DNA from: Triangularia verruculosa
Taxonomy: Eukaryota; Ascomycota; Sordariomycetes; Sordariales; Podosporaceae
Length of the DNA stretch: 21,132 nt
NCBI GenBank assembly: GCA_033296885.1
Contig: MU864108.1
Location: 1-21,132, forward strand
Direction of reading: 5' to 3'
Below the pieces are notes generated by a model. It was not told where the DNA came from and did not search any database. It saw only the letters and a program-made list of their open reading frames with translations. Position numbers and translations under genes: made by a program. Shown here piece after piece: positions 19,715 through 21,132 of the stretch (positions within the stretch are counted from its first letter, which is position 1; each line of letters begins with the position of its first letter).

Positions 19715-21132
19715 ACTGAGGTCAGAGTTCCAAGCCGTGGCAGAGTCGGGGCTGTGTGATGGGCAGAGTGGTTTGTGTCGCGTGGAATGTGGGGGGTGGG
19801 TTGAAGTGTTGGTTGAGGTTGGGGTGCGACGTTGTTCACTCGCAATGAAGCCGAGGCCAAAGCCACCAAGTTGCAAGAGATCTCGACTTTAACCTGGCGT
19901 TGTCGACTATCCAAAGAACAAAGAGAGACGGAAGAAATTCGATTGTCGGGATTGTCAGAGGGGATGGGAACACATAAAGCAATCCCTTGATGACATCAAC
20001 TGGTGGATATCCGTCTAAGACAACATCAAACGAGAGTGTAGAAGAGGTGGGGGGTGAGGAATGGAAAGAAGAACGAGCGGCAGGAACTCCACATCCAGGT
20101 TGATGTCTACCTAGGGACGGGATGAGAGATAAAAGAGTGAATGGGTGGTGAGCGAGCGTAGGAGATGATGAGGTTAAAGATTTGCTGAAATCACGCCCCA
20201 ACTGGAGAAAATTCCCTACGGTGAAGGTAAGCAAGCAACGCGCCAAGGCCAGAGCAGGAAAAAAAGGGTCCTCCTCCCGCTGCCAATTGGACCTTCCCCA
20301 GTGCGTCCATGTCAATTCAGCTGTTCGGCTGCGTCTCAAACGACATGGCGTTGGTGGGTTCTGGCAAACACGCACAGTGATGGACCCGGAACTGACATAA
20401 CACAACGGGAAGTGCAGAGCTAGCGCAGGGGGGATGCAGAGCATCAGCCACTGAGAGAAGGCCAAGAATGAGACCCACGGCGCTGTAACGCCTGCTACCC
20501 TGTTTCATCTTGACAGCATCCCTGTGCCTGCGGGCCGTCTTGGTCCCAGCCAATTGGCCATTGGATGGATTGATACGACGGCCTAAATTTATTCTCACTG
20601 TGTGCACATGCCATTGCACACAAACTCCACACGCTCCATCCAAAGACCCCATCCATCTCCCGATCAGAAGCATCGAGATCGAAGAGTGAGATCGTCTTGT
20701 CACAGCGTGGTTCCGTCATCGCCAATCGACAATGCGATGCTTGTCTGTAGGTAGGGTTCTGGACCTGCTGACTACGGTGGACGAGGTGTCAGAGACAACT
20801 GACTTCGGACGACACCGAGTCAGCCCACCACTGTTCATCAGATGTCCAATATCTACGAGCCACAATACCACAGCATAATGGTGTGTACATATGGGACCGA
20901 AAACATGCATTTTTCCAGAGCTACGATCACGGTACAGAGTACACAGTGCCGCAAAAACACCAGGGCCAACAAGCAAAAAGCCTCTTGCATACACCGGCGT
21001 GGAGCCTGGATGCCTTTACGCAGACTAGTGGTACACGTACACCTATCCCAGCTTTTTAAATGGTAGCGTGTGACTTACTAACCTGATAGGGAAAGAACAA
21101 CAGACATTTAATCTATTTTCTTCAAAGTCACA
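19715..21132. other. Upstream region of the channel gene, no other gene supported
   Basis: The part next to 19714 should be the channel's 5' leader: pyrimidine-rich on the minus strand and free of ATG for roughly 250 nt. A possible six-codon upstream ORF (MCSHPL) lies near 19980 if transcription starts that far up. A long minus frame over 19836-20465 has no motif and lacks support. From 20466 to the right edge only short, unrecognised frames occur. Confidence 0.45.

Noticed and set aside
18095..19876. Longer channel N terminus starting at 19876
   Set aside because: The first codon there is TTG; the first in-frame ATG is at 19714 and has a suitable context.
19836..20465. 209-codon minus-strand frame upstream of the channel
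   Set aside because: No motif, out of phase with the channel, and overlaps the expected leader and promoter.

Overview
The window is nuclear DNA of a filamentous ascomycete. Genes have short introns (about 55-80 nt is typical here) with GT...AG ends and CTAAC/CTGAC-type branch sites. There are AT-rich blocks that look like repeat-induced point mutation (RIP), a Fot1/pogo transposon, a Ty3/gypsy LTR retrotransposon, and fungal-type Hsp70 and mechanosensitive-channel proteins. A member of the Sordariomycetes is the most likely source. That placement is inference from gene style and RIP, not from a marker gene.

Left third (1-4502), transposon-rich. A minus-strand Ty3/gypsy remnant (LTR 1166-1556, RIP-ruined gag 197-1107) abuts a short 21-bp tandem repeat and the 3' end of a small acidic gene. 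A Fot1/pogo element (2782-4502) is complete at both ends, with 44-bp inverted repeats and TA target duplications. The catalytic core of its transposase is missing, and a solo gypsy LTR (3347-3787) sits where the core should be.

Middle (4503-9300). No intact gene is recognised. A four-exon minus-strand gene of unknown family can be traced from 9065 to 7540; it carries a frameshift and an in-frame stop, so it is probably a pseudogene. A second 21-bp repeat array lies at 9087-9233, just outside its most upstream visible exon.

Right half (9878-21132), ordinary gene space. On the minus strand is a cytosolic Hsp70 of the Ssa type (649 aa, three exons) with a step-type heat-shock element upstream. 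Beyond its promoter lie a third 21-bp array and a possible small cysteine-rich gene. On the plus strand is an intact dienelactone-hydrolase family gene (six exons, 283 aa). Convergent to it, on the minus strand, is a fungal MscS-type mechanosensitive channel with an EF-hand (922 aa, two exons), whose reading frame stays open for 53 codons beyond its TAG stop. The three intact genes are general housekeeping or stress genes and do not form a pathway or cluster.
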